From contig OZ020490.1 of NCBI GenBank assembly GCA_963971405.1, positions 26,313,464 to 26,377,463 on the forward strand: DNA of 64,000 nucleotides, read 5' to 3'. Position numbers and translations under genes: made by a program. This DNA comes from Psococerastis gibbosa (taxonomy: Eukaryota > Arthropoda > Insecta > Psocodea > Psocidae). This document shows positions 52,055 through 62,321 of the stretch, one piece after another; position 1 is the stretch's first letter; every line of letters starts with the position of its first letter. A model generated the notes under the pieces. The model did no database searches. It had not been told where the DNA came from and saw nothing but the letters and a program-made list of their open reading frames with translations.

Positions 52055-52225
52055 CAAGGCCGTACCAAGGATTTTTTTTTTGGGGGGGGGGGGGGGGTCT
52101 GTCTGTCTGTGTTAGAATTGGTTAGATTTTAACCACGATGCATGAGGCTATTTTTTTCAAATCTATTTGGTGAGGGGGGGGGGGGTGAACCCCCTAAACC
52201 CCCCCCCCCCCCGGGTACGGCCTTC
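52055..52225. mobile_element. Poly-G/C hAT-type MITE, perfect 8-bp duplication
   Basis: GGCTCAGC flanks both sides (52047-52054 and 52226-52233). The ends CAAGGCCGTACCAAGG and GGGTACGGCCTTC are inverted. It carries G-runs of about 16 and 12 and a C-run of about 13. Confidence 0.85.
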
Positions 52226-52379
52226 GGCTCAGCTATGCACAACGCAAATACACAGAAATAAAAATAATTAGATTATTAGGTCATGCGGTAATAGAATTAA
52301 CAATGACCTAAAAAAAAAACTGGTTTGATTAAAAAAAAGCACTGAGGTTTGCAGCTTTGCTGTTTTTAAAGGAAGCAGA

Positions 52380-52432
52380 GCTTTATACCCACCGGGGGGG
52401 GGGGGAAACAAAAACCCACCCCCCCCCCCGTG
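52380..52432. repeat. Paired G-run and C-run
   Basis: A run of about 13 G at 52395 and a run of about 11 C at 52420 lie close together, as inside poly-G elements, but no flanking ends were identified. Confidence 0.4.
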
Positions 52433-52635
52433 CTCCACCCATCTTTGCATTCTTGCCCGTTGTCGCCACATATTTAATTAATTCTTAGGGATAGCAACAA
52501 ACCCCCGCCGCGGCCCCCGCTTCGCCTTGTGCCCGTTTCATTAAATACTCCAGCTACGTTTTTAAATTTATTTTTCGGTTTTCAGTCGCGAACGGTAGTT
52601 TGTTTGTTGCCGTCTCTACAGGGTAATTTGAAATG

Positions 52636-52740
52636 ATATGAAATGAAATGAAATGAAATGAAAATACGACTTTATTGTAAACAAAACAAAAGGCGAACAA
52701 TAAGACTATAAAGTCTTGTTTTCATGCTAACCTTAAATTT
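52636..52740 (-). mobile_element. LINE 3' tail with AAATG repeat
   Basis: (GAAAT)n at 52636-52662, then ACGACTTTATTGTAAACAAA and AATAAGACTATAAAGTCTTG; this is the reverse of the 37989 and 61845 tails. Confidence 0.6.
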
Positions 52741-52892
52741 ACAGAAACTCCTCTACGTATTTATTCATTATAACACTCACGGATATTATTTTATTTTTAT
52801 TTTTACTTAAATTATGAACTAAAATTAAAAATGACACTTCGAGGGCTTTTTGTAACTTTATTGTAAAATAACGGATTTGATGATATTTTTTT

Positions 52893-53545
52893 TTTACTCG
52901 TACCGGAACTAGGTTAGTTATGCTTACGCCTGTTACATTGGGTCAATGTTAAGCTTGTCTCAACTTGGAGCTTGTAGCTGTAGGTTGACATCGAGAACAT
53001 GTACCAGTTGGCCAATGGCCAAAAGTTTATGTGGAAACAATTCTTAAAATTGCCAATGGGGTCTTAAGCATTGAGCTGATTGAGCATTTACTCGTACTCG
53101 AACTAGGTTAAGTGAAGTCATGCTTACGCCGGTTACATTGTGTCAATGTTTAGCTTGTAGCCTGTGTAGGTTGACATCGAGAACGTGTACCAGTTTGCCA
53201 ATGGCCAAAAGTTTATGTGGAAACAATTCCAAAAATGCCAATAAGGTCTTTAGCAGTCTTTACCAGTTTATGTGGAAACAATTCCTAAAATTGCCAATGG
53301 GGTCTTAAGCAATAAGCTGGTTTAGCATTTACTCGTACCCGAATTAGGCTAGGTGAAGTCATGCTTACGCCTGTTACATTGTGTCAATGTTAAGCTTGTC
53401 TCAGCTTTTAGCTAGTAACCGGTGTAGGTTGACATCGAGAACGTGCACCAGTTTGCCAATGGCCAAAAGTTTATGTGGAAACAATTCCAAAAATGCCAAT
53501 AAGGTCTTTAGCATTGAACAAAGTCTAATGGGGCACTATAACTTA
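52893..53545 (+). repeat. Three tandem E-family units
   Basis: TTACTCGTAC recurs at 52894, 53088 and 53329 (spacing 194 and 241 bp). Each is followed by GCTTACGCC.GTTACATTG, GTTGACATCGAGAAC and GCCAATGGCCAAAAGTTTAT. The second unit has an extra 47 bp from an internal partial duplication (ACCAGTTTATGTGGAAACAA repeated). Confidence 0.75.
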
Positions 53546-53599
53546 TAAGTTGTCAACACCCCATTAATTTTCAGAACTAAGATGATTGGGTATTGTTTC

Positions 53600-53925
53600 T
53601 CCTTTATCTTGGCCATTGACCTCTAAACTTTGGAATTCCCTGACTGACGAAACAAGGACCGGGAGCAGCTTGGGGAGATTTAAGGCAGCCTGCCATCAAT
53701 TTCTGGGGATTGTTGTGTGCGAGTAAATGAGTGAGTGCATGAATTTTTCTTTTCTTATGTTGTTTAGGCTATCTTTTTTTTACAGGAAAACTATCTTTGT
53801 TCAAAAAATTTAATGTAAACAAAAAATTGTGCAGGTTAGCTGGAAGAGTAGCCCTTCGGGGCTAAAGCTCGCCTGAAAATAAAGACGATATTTCATTTCA
53901 TTTCATTTCATTTCATTGACAAAGT
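53600..53925 (+). pseudogene. LINE ORF2 C-terminus with CATTT tail
   Basis: A frame reads PLTSKLWNSLTDETRTGSSL and GRFKAACHQFLG before a stop. WNSL.......S...FK is the usual C-terminus of Jockey/CR1-type LINE proteins. A 3' UTR with GCCCTTCGGGGCTAAAGCTC and AATAAAGACG follows, and the element ends in (CATTT)n at about 53890-53918. Confidence 0.6.
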
Positions 53926-54064
53926 TGCATACAATAAATCTACGCGATGGAGCCAAGTTCCCTACAAGTTTCATTTTAATTGTAGAGGAATAGTTCTGCT
54001 AATTTAACAGACTTTGTGACGGCTTTACAATCGGTATTTCCCGTGAGACAATTGACTTTGTACA

Positions 54065-54312
54065 AAAAAATGTTGTTGTTTTTGTTGTTTCCAACGCCTG
54101 CTTTCAGCATTTCTGCTTTAAGCAACCCTGTCAGCCTGGTGGGGGGAGTGAGTCTGTTTGTTAACTTGAGGCACCCTAAGGCCAGACTCCTTCATCTCGG
54201 GGGAAAGGGGAGTTGACTGACAGGGTGGACCTCCTGATTATAGTGGATTCCGATCCACTTCGGGAACATGGTAAAGTGACACGATTAATTCGGAGGTGAC
54301 CAGGACTCTTAC
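54065..54312 (-). mobile_element. SINE-B long form, 3' part
   Basis: On the minus strand it runs from CCTGGTCACCTCCGAATTAA through GGAATCCACTATAATCAGGA into the extension (AACTCCCCTTTCCCCGAGAT, TAAAGCAGAAATGCTGAAAG, GTTGGAAACAACAAAAACAA). The 5' third is missing. Confidence 0.65.
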
Positions 54313-54394
54313 TATATACTGCTCTTACTATATATACCCCTGTCGACAAAAACAAAGCTACCTGAGAAATGCTATTTCACATTCCCTCAATAGG

Positions 54395-54422
54395 GGTCTT
54401 CACAGTGTTCGTGTTATCGAGT

Positions 54423-54465
<43 letters not shown>

Positions 54466-55537
54466 CGTCTTTATTGAACAGCGTAGTTAGGGCCAATGGC
54501 CCTTTCTTACACTAAACTGCCTTATCGAGTTAGATGTGCTATTCAAGTTAAAACACAATCGTGAGTGGACCTCGTGAGTGCGTTATCATGCTATATCGAC
54601 AGAGCAAACAACGTGGTAGTAGTCAGACATTCGTGGCACGGGTTTAAAGAAAGTGGCAGAACTCTATTCTACTGCCACATTTGTTTATATTTTTTGTTCA
54701 TTTTGGTTATTATAATTTTAAGTATTTACGGTAATTACTTGTGATTAAGGCACTATATACCCGGGTATTGTCATCCGCCATTTTGTATCCTATAATTCCT
54801 ATATGGTAAGTATTGTAAGAAAGTAAAAGATTGAAAATAACTAAAACACCTTATAGTATTTTTTTATTAAACACTTCCTTAATTGGTAGAACGTTTTTTA
54901 AAATAATAACAAATAAATAACGATAAATTTCTAAAGATAAATCGGTAAACACCCAATGCTTTGCTTATAGACCAGACTTAAAATGGATACAACATGGCCG
55001 ATGACAATACATGTCTCATATAGAGCCCTACTTGTGATAATAGATTATATGAGGAGGCTGTTTACAAACATGGCCAACTCCAAGTTGTAGAATTTTTCAG
55101 GAGAGTGGATTTTCTGTTGAAAATTGCATCAAGTTTATAGGTAACCCTAGACTTCTCAGCGCTTCTGTGCGCAATCTGGCTGCTTTTGTCACTTTATTTT
55201 ACAACGTGCAGGTGGGCATTAAATTTTTTTTCAAGGTCGGATCAAAACCCCATTTTGTAAAAAAATGGAGTTGGCCACGTTTGTAACCAAGCTCCACATA
55301 TAAATAAATTTAAATAGTACAAAATTTTAAACGCGTGTTTCAAATCAATCGGCAAAAACAAATATGGCGGTGGTCAAACCTGAGCTATAGCAAGGTAAAT
55401 AACACGTTAACCAACTTGGAAGTGGGTTTAGGATAGCACGCTGGTTAGCTGTTATCGGTGTGTTAACTGAGGTTGATATAACACACTTAACTAGGCATAA
55501 CTCGATAACACGAACACTGTGAAGACCCCTAATGTCA
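54395..55537. mobile_element. 1.14-kb TIR transposon, non-autonomous, with nested inserts
   Basis: TAGGGGTCTTCACAGTGTTC with about 15 further bases is repeated inverted at the right (ATAACTCGATAACACGAACA..GACCCCTA), giving TIRs of about 35 bp. The flanks CACATTCCCTCAA and TGTCACATTCCATC are similar but not abutting, so the target duplication is unclear. An (ATA)n tract with AAATCGTCTTTATTGAACAG (about 54428-54520) looks like a nested retroposon tail. No transposase ORF is present. Partial relatives: 42184 and 44640. Confidence 0.65.
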
Positions 55538-57255
55538 CATTCCATCAGTGTAAGATATACTGGTGCGACCAGACACAATTAGATGCACATTTTCTATTGT
55601 AACAATTTGAACTATGACATACAAGTGTATTCTCTGCTTTTAATGCACTGATATTCACTTTTTAACTTACCAGTTACTCTCGTCGACAAAACCAATTGTA
55701 ACAATTCGTTACAAAACCACCTCTCAAGGTACCTGAGAAATCCTCTTTCGCTCTTATTATATAAGACACTGATGTGTTCCAGACACAAGCATTGCACATC
55801 TTCTTATTTACCCCATCAGACTCAACATTTCCGGAAGTCTTTGACGGAAGCAGTCACGAACGTCAGAATCAGCTTAATTTTAACAAAATATGTTCCGAAC
55901 CAAATGCGAAGTGCATTCTGTACTCTCAAAAGGAATTTCCCCGTATTGTACATTAAATGAATTTGTATCTAGGGTAGTGCAAAGCCAATTACTACGTAAA
56001 AGTTAGGTTGGGAGTTTTCGGGTGTTGGTTCAATCCCGTGAATTCACGTATTTGCACACCCAGTTAAGAACTCCTCGTAAAGTTTTGGTTTGAGTTGTGC
56101 AGTAATTAGCTTTAATATTGCTGTTGACATCTACAGTACTGAGTTGGGGATTTTGTTGATGTTCTAGTTAGGACCTCTGCTGATTTCGGGGTGCATGCTG
56201 CTGAGGTCGCCTACATTTTCATTGCTGCTGTAAGGGTTCGTAGCAAGGCCGTGCCCAGGTTTTGATTTCGGGGGGGGGGGGGGGGTGTTAAATTTTTTAA
56301 CGTAATTTATTAATGAAATAATTTATTTATTTAAATTTCCCGTGCATATTTTAACACCGTCACGTGACACGTTACTAATGCGGCACTAAAAAACAAACCC
56401 CGGTATTATACAATGTAAACCCCAGTGTTACCTGTAATCCCAAATCACCGTAATAGGGCTGCAGCTTCTGTATACAAGCCCTCCTTGAAAGGTGTTCTCA
56501 TAATCCATCGAAAAAAAAATTACAAAAGTTAAAGCTACACGCTGTTAGAAAAAATATTAAAATAACATAATTTGGCTCAAAATTGGAAATTGTTCGCTTT
56601 GTAGCTAGAGCGTGCTCTGAAAACAGAATGGGACTGTTGAGCATGCCATAGGCATAGCCAATAGGGGTCGTCGATAAATTTTCAGTCTATGTAATTCAAT
56701 TATTCCGCACTCACCGCCATCCCCAAGTCACATTTTGTAAATATTGAGAATAAAAGCCCTCCGGTAGGGGGGGGGGGGATGCACTCAGACTTTTTTTTTA
56801 ACGTAAAAGCTGAGACAACTTGGTTGAAGCCGTCAGAAAATTCAGACAGTATTTACCCCACATTAAGCATTTAAAAGTGACATTTTAGGAAAGGAATCTG
56901 CTTTCTCAAGTCCCAATGGTTCAGCGTTCTCAGCGTTTCGATTGACGTTACTGCTATTTTCAGTACTATTCTTCAAAAAGGGTTTTATTTAAGCTCACGA
57001 TTTTTGAAAATCGTTGTGTTTTTAAATTATTCACCTACGTATTTGGCATTTCATAATCTGACGAAATACAGCATAGCTGAACTTATCTATTTTGAAGTAT
57101 GTACAGTATTACTTTGGGGTTGTTTGTTTCCTACCTTGAGGGTAGGTCTTCAATTAAGCTGTATGACGGGTTCCGAGGTGCCAGTACGTGCGTATCCATG
57201 GTGGCCACTCGTTATCAGCCAGATTGCTTAATCAAAAGTTATTCATAACTTTTAG
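55538..57255. other. No recognisable gene; incomplete poly-G element
   Basis: CAAGGCCGTGCCCAGGTTTT at 56244 followed by a run of about 17 G is the left end of a poly-G hAT-type element whose right end was not found. A second G-run lies at 56767. ORFs near 55772 and 57004 are unsupported. Confidence 0.4.
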
Positions 57256-57311
57256 GGGGTGCGGCGTTGGAGATCATGGCCTATGCATAAGTAAATTTGA
57301 CCATTCACAAT
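57256..57311 (+). promoter_or_regulatory. Possible 5' UTR exon edge of the 57312 gene
   Basis: CATAACTTTTAG at 57244-57255 could be a splice acceptor opening the exon that holds the start codon. An in-frame TAA at 57288 and no later AG before 57312 mean that translation must start in this exon, not be spliced into it. No TATA or initiator element is evident. Confidence 0.3.
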
Positions 57312-58092
57312 ATGGATACCCAAATAATGACGAGAAAAGTGACAGTGTTAGTGCAAAATCCTGTAAACAGCCTGAAACGCTCAAAATCCGAACGCGCGTC
57401 CTTCATTGTGCCGCCTAAAGTTACAAACAAACCGCGGGAAACCAAAAGGAACTGGAATGAAACCTGGAAGCGTGTTGCTAAGGAAAGAAACCTGGAGAAA
57501 ATGGCGCCACTTGAGTTCCAGCCGGAGATCCATTTGAAGAATAGAATAATAGAAGAGCTGACGAAAAAATATGAGCATGAGCTGCAAAATGTGGAGAAGA
57601 GGGGTTTGTGTAACCCTGCGTTTAACGGCAGCCCCGTTGAGTCTCCAATTGATAGGAGTTCCGATCCAGGGGTGTTCAATCCGTGTTTTGAAGGTAGCCC
57701 TCTTGGTGTTGACAATGCGGGTTTTGTGGACAGCCCAGCGAATGAGGTGCATGTGGGCAAGTTGGATAAGAAATACGGTGTGGAAGTTACGCCGCGGAAG
57801 GCGCGGGTCGATCGGCACAGGCAGCAGTGGATCGCCGAAGAGATGAGGAGTCTCTACGAGGAACAGGAGGAGTTGGAGGGTTACAATGAGAGATTGCGGA
57901 GGAAGAGTGAGGGCTTGGAGAGATACTCGCAGGTGACGTTGGCTGAGTATCTGCCTGTTGACAAGGGGAAGAATATTTTGACGAGGAAGCTACTGCGGGT
58001 CGGGTCGGTGAGGGGTGCGAAAGTTGGTGCGGTCAAGGTGGGACGGAAAGGGGGGCGGTTGAAGAATTTTGCGGCTGCGGAACAAGTCAAAG
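57312..58092 (+). CDS. First coding exon of an unrecognised protein
   Basis: The ATG lies in ACAATATGG context, 24 nt after an in-frame stop; 260 codons follow without interruption to the donor AAAG/GTATGT at 58092 (phase 1; reading on hits a stop at once). The exon is GC-rich with ordinary coding codon use. Residues 1-60 are basic with RSKSERAS; residues about 101-143 hold three copies of an N.xF..SP motif (NPAFNGSPV, NPCFEGSPL, NAGFVDSPA); residues about 165-206 (RHRQQWIAEEMRSLYEEQEE, LEGYNERLRRKSEGLERY) are a likely coiled coil; the last 40 residues are very basic (VGAVKVGRKGGRLKN). It suggests a disordered scaffold or nucleic-acid-binding protein, but I do not recognise the family. Later exons would lie beyond the window or remain undetected in the intron. 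Confidence 0.7.
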
Positions 58093-58206
58093 GTATGTAG
58101 TTGTTGTGGAGGCATTAAGGGGAATATTTCCAGTTTTTTTTTTTTAATATGGGGTAAGAGCTAATTAATTAATTAATTATTTATATTTTATTTATATTAT
58201 TAATTA
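58093..58206 (+). other. Start of intron after the 57312 exon
   Basis: GTATGTAG opens the intron. A T-run and (AATT)n follow. No matching acceptor with a coding continuation was found up to the right edge. Confidence 0.4.
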
Positions 58207-58380
58207 ACCGACTTCGATGGCCAGGTGGTAGTGTGCTTGTGTCAGTCTTTACACGCCTTGCGATCGGAGACGTGTCGTAACTTAACAAGGGTACCAACCT
58301 ACAGAGGTGACTGAAGAGGTCAATCGGATACATTCATTAAAAATTGTTTGCAATTAACATTTTTGTAAGTAACAAAAAAA
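58207..58380 (+). mobile_element. SINE-D copy, uninterrupted
   Basis: It opens CGACTTCGATGGCCAGGTGG (A-box-like), has GCGATCGGAGACGTGTCGTA and GGTGACTGAAGAGGTCAATC, and ends TTCATTAAAAATTGTTTGC with an A-rich tail. Confidence 0.7.
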
Positions 58381-59124
58381 ATCTCATTTCAGAGCCCTTC
58401 TATAGACACAAATGCTTTTTGGTCACTATGATAAATCACAATAGATTTTAGATTTAGATTTAGATCGTTAATCCACACAAAATCGATTAAGTCCTATTTC
58501 TGCGTTATTTATGCCTCGTCTGCTTCTTCATTTTAGATTATCTTATTTTATATATTAATAATATTCCATGTAAACAAATGCATTGTGCATTATCAAAGTT
58601 TGTATATTTCAGCAGGTGTCCAGAGAGCGATTTCTTCAATATGGCCACTGTGGAACGAGAATTTATTAATTAGCTCACGCCATGTTTTCCAAAAATTTTG
58701 GAAAGGTTCCCCTTAAAATATGGGCTAAAATAAAAGCTTCTGTCCTGTCGTAGATTATTAACTATTGTTACTGGTGAGTTATACACTGCGCGGAAGCTTT
58801 TTTAAAAATATTTTATCTAGGACTGTTCACGCGAACATTTACAATCACAAGTTTTGGCGTTGTACGAAAGTATAGTAAGTAAGTAAGTAGAACGTAAGTA
58901 TGTATAAATATATATAGATAAACGTTATGTGAAGGCCGTGAAGTTCTTTAGGTCAGTCTGCTAGGTCCGTTCCCAACGAAGTCCAAAAAACTTGTCTTCG
59001 ATAAGTGGAACATGGCAAAAACTTTCAACTTTCTAAAATTGTGTTTGCTGGCGATAAGAACAAGCTGCGTTTGGGATTCACCGAAGAAAAGTTTTTTTTA
59101 AAAGTTGGTGGGATTTCCGGCCTG
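58381..59124. other. No recognisable gene
   Basis: AT-rich sequence with a short (AAGT)n near 58874-58890. Nothing is supported. Confidence 0.35.
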
Positions 59125-59390
59125 CGTGACTCGTATCTGTACTTGTTTAAGTCATGCTTACGCTCAAATGTCAATGGTAGGCGTGTCTTAGCTTGTCCAT
59201 TATTGCTTGTCGTGGGTGTAGGTTGATATCGAGGACGTTAACCAGTTTGCCAATGACCAAAAATGCATACGCAAACAATAAAAATAATGTCCGAAATCTA
59301 TATGGGGTCGTTGGCATTCGAGAAGGGACCAATGGGCCACTATAAGAAGTCCATCAAAAGTCCTTCAGGGCATGATTACTACTACTTATG
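59125..59390 (+). repeat. E-family repeat
   Basis: CGTGACTCGTATCTGTACTT, CGTGTCTTAGCTTGTCCATT, GTAGGTTGATATCGAGGACG, GGGGTCGTTGGCATTCGAGA and AAAAGTCCTTCAGGGCATGA; a nearly full copy. Confidence 0.65.
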
Positions 59391-59765
59391 TTGCGTTCCA
59401 TAAGATATGGGTTGGAAGTTATATCGACTCGCGGCAACGGTAGAAGTAAATTAAATATGCGGCTATGTTTAAAACTCCCCTGTTCTGACAATGTGTACAG
59501 CCATATGATATCGTATATTATTTACTTACTCACTGACATGCCTTGCCTGTAGGAAATGGCGAATGCGAAATTCAACAGGGTTTTGGCATTGCCATAAACT
59601 GAAATTTGGGGAAGTAAGTGTCGTGTCGCATGTAAAATGGCCCGACGGGTGAGTTGGATATGCCTTAGCATTCACTAAAATATTGAGTGTAGACCTATTG
59701 CAGGTCAGCTTAGTCCTTGCTGAGTATTCAGGCGCATACTTACGTCTTCTTTGGAAAAACGTTTT

Positions 59766-60311
59766 TGCTATCCTATTTATAAGTTAGTATAAGGAAAGCC
59801 TTGTATTGGTCCAAATGAGAAATTTTTGGAATACCAACGGATTCGCACGTTTTGAGGTACCAGGAACCCGAAAAAGGTGATCCGCGAATCCGGCGTGAAA
59901 TTTGGCATTTAGGTTCACAAAAATATTTTCCAAGGTTAATTTTTTTGGGTTACTTCACTTGGGGAGGGGGGAGGGGGTTTATACAACAACAACAAAAACA
60001 GAAAGACTAAAAAAAATGTTTTCTCCGTAACGGCTCCAAAGATTGCTTTTGAATTCACATGCATTGTAGTAAATATTAATGCAATCAAAGCCCACTAGGT
60101 CACATTCCCCTTGATAGTTTGGTTCAGGACGTAAAAAAATAAATAAGCTCAATTTTCATGGAAAATTACTAAAAAAATTATGTTTTTGAGGAACCATTCT
60201 ATCGATGCTTTTTAACTCCCGACATGGTTTAGGTGCTAAATAGATTAACAAAACAAAACAGAGCGCTTTCCAAAGCATGGTTTTGGCTTTGAAGAAAATA
60301 TAATATTTTTC
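59766..60311 (+). mobile_element. R-family copy, 3' truncated
   Basis: It runs from CTATCCTATTTATAAGTTAG to GCTTTCCAAAGCATGGTTTT with the (GTCT)n tract deleted, then meets the start of the next R copy. Confidence 0.7.
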
Positions 60312-61393
60312 CTTTCCAATTAATACGTAGTTTGTGATGGCCGAAGTTTTCGATTCCGAGATTTCAACGGATTTACACGTTTTGAGGTACCAGGAACCCA
60401 ATAGAACGGTATAAATAAATAAAATAAATAAAACTTGGCTTTTTTTTGTTCTATTTAAAAAAAAAATATTGACTTTTTGTGTTCTATTACTAAGCCAACC
60501 TAGTGGAGTTACACTCAACTAGGAAGACTTGGGGCCCGCCTGCTTTACATGCTCTCCGAAGCATGGCCAGAAAATGTAGCCAGTGTGGGACACGAACCAA
60601 CAACCTTTCGGGTGAAAGTCGGAGTCTGTACCACTACTCTACAGGTCCTGAGATATACGAAATGTCTGTCAGTCTGTCGCTCTGTCTGTCTGTCGCTCTG
60701 TCTGTGCGTCGATTTCAGGGCAAACTACTCGGTTGATTTTGATGAAATTTTGCATGTAGGTTTAAAAAAATCATACCTCGGGATCATTTTTTTTATTTGG
60801 GGCTAACTCAATTTGGAGGGGGGGGGGGGTTATTTTCAAAAAACTCCAAAAAAACGTCTAAAAAAATTATTTCTCCAAAACGGCTCCAACGATTTCTTTT
60901 AAATTCACATATATTGTAGTCGTTATAATTGTTGACAAAATGCGGGGGGTCGCTTGCCTCTTGATAGTTTGCTTCTGGGGGTAAAAAAATAAAAATAACT
61001 AAATTTTAATGTAAAAATGCCTAAAAAATAATTTTTCTGCGAAACCTTTCTATCAATGATTTCTACCTTCAGGCATGTTTTAGGTGGTAAATTGAGTAAC
61101 GAAACCGGACAGGTTGCTTTCCCAAAAAAACTATCTGGTTTTGTGCAAAAATAAAAAATTCACGCTCAAATGCATTGCGTGCCCTGCCATTATTGCTGTG
61201 TGGTAATGTGTTGGTCAGGCCTATCTAGAATTTACCTCACCTCCAGTGACGTCAGGTAGACAACCCCCCCCCCCCCCGAGATATCGGAAATTTAACTAGA
61301 GGAAAATTGTTTACCATGAAATTACTCAATGTCTCTATCTACTAATTTTGATAAATTGGAAAGCATGTTCGAGTAAACTCGGACCAGTTCTTT
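60312..61393 (+). mobile_element. R-family copy interrupted by SINE-A
   Basis: It starts CTTTCCAATTAATACGTAGT, breaks at about 60402, resumes at about 60655 with ACGAAATGTCTGTC and ends AGTAAACTCGGACCAGTTCT. It contains (GTCT)n tracts, a G-run near 60817 and a C-run near 61266. Confidence 0.8.
60402..60652 (-). mobile_element. SINE-A copy inside R-family
   Basis: AAATAAATAAAATAAAT tail, a duplicated TTCTATT segment, CCAACCTAGTGGAGTTACAC (the AGGGCTATAAAGCC block is deleted), GCATGGCCAGAAAATGTAGC and the A-box end CTACTCTACAGGTCCTGAG. Confidence 0.75.
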
Positions 61394-61440
61394 CAAGAAT
61401 AATGGGCTTTTATTGGGGACAGCGACCTCGAAAGGAGTCA

Positions 61441-61622
61441 GGACATGTAGAGTAGTGGTACAGACTCCAACATTCAAAGTTGTTGTTTCAAGTCCCACAC
61501 TTGCTACATTTTCTGGCCATGCTTCGAAGAGCATGTAAAGCAGGCGGACCCCAAGTCTTCCTAGTTGAGTGTAACTCCACTAGGTTGGCTTAGTAATAAA
61601 ACACAAAAAGTCAATTTTTTTT
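61441..61622 (+). mobile_element. SINE-A copy
   Basis: GGACATGTAGAGTAGTGGTA start, damaged B box (GTTGTTTCAAGTCCCAC), GCTTCGAAGAGCATGTAAAG, and a tail ending AAAAAGTCAATTTTTTTTTT. The stem GAGGGCTTTATAGCCC is deleted, as in the 60402 copy, so the two share a subfamily. Confidence 0.75.
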
Positions 61623-61654
61623 TTGTCCGATCTAACAATCTAGTGCTTTAGGAT

Positions 61655-61790
61655 AGGGAAAATCAATAGGCAGCCGACATATGATATCCACCGGGCAATA
61701 ATTTACCATGGAACTATTTTAGAACTTATATACTAATTGATAAACCGGGAAAAATGAACGGGTTCACTCGTACCGGTTCATTTTTTCACA
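61655..61790 (+). mobile_element. R-family 3' fragment
   Basis: GGATAGGGAAAATCAATAGG, AATAATTTACCATGGAACTA and AACGGGTTCACTCGTACCGG match the 3' end of R. Confidence 0.55.
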
Positions 61791-61844
61791 TAAGTGTCAT
61801 TAAGCTGTCGCGTATACTGTATGTTACGAACTTTACATTGGGGT

Positions 61845-61920
61845 TAGCATGAAAATAAGACTTATTGTCCGCCATTTGAGTTGCCAATAAAGTAGTTTTC
61901 ATTTCTTTTCATTACATTTA
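61845..61920 (+). mobile_element. LINE 3' tail
   Basis: GGTTAGCATGAAAATAAGAC, TTATTGTCCGCC and CAATAAAGTAGTTTTCATTT match the 37989 and 52636 tails. Confidence 0.55.
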
Positions 61921-62079
61921 TCTCAAATGATAATAAATTCCTCCGCAGAGAAATATTACGCGTAGAAATAGAATAACAGCCCACCGGGGAAATAACCTGC
62001 ACAATATAATTAGTGTCATATAACATATGACATTGCTTTCACCAAAGACTTGGAGTATATAGACTGCTTGTGGTGTGTG

Positions 62080-62160
62080 ATCGGTCCTACTTGGCGTCGG
62101 TAGGTAGATACAGAGGGCGAGGTGCTACTGACGGTTAAGAATCGTAAACTAACATACTTC
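62080..62160 (+). pseudogene. RTE-like fragment
   Basis: GAGGTGCTACTGACGGTTAA and GAATCGTAAACTAACATACTTC correspond to the start of the 40830 fragment (TVK.RKLTY). About 20 codons remain. Confidence 0.45.
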
Positions 62161-62321
62161 GTATCTGTACTTGGTCAAGTCATGTTTTCACCTACACGGG
62201 GGTTTATAAAGAATAAATAAATAAAATATATAATTTTGTTAAATTATACAATACAAGTAATCAACTAGTAATTGACAAGAAAGTATAAAGTTAAATCGTC
62301 AAAATATCGTCAAAATCAGGT

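Noticed and set aside
57305..57818. Long minus-strand ORFs opposite the 57312 exon
   Set aside because: They are antisense shadows of a GC-rich plus-strand exon; that strand has the coherent start, donor and motif repeats.
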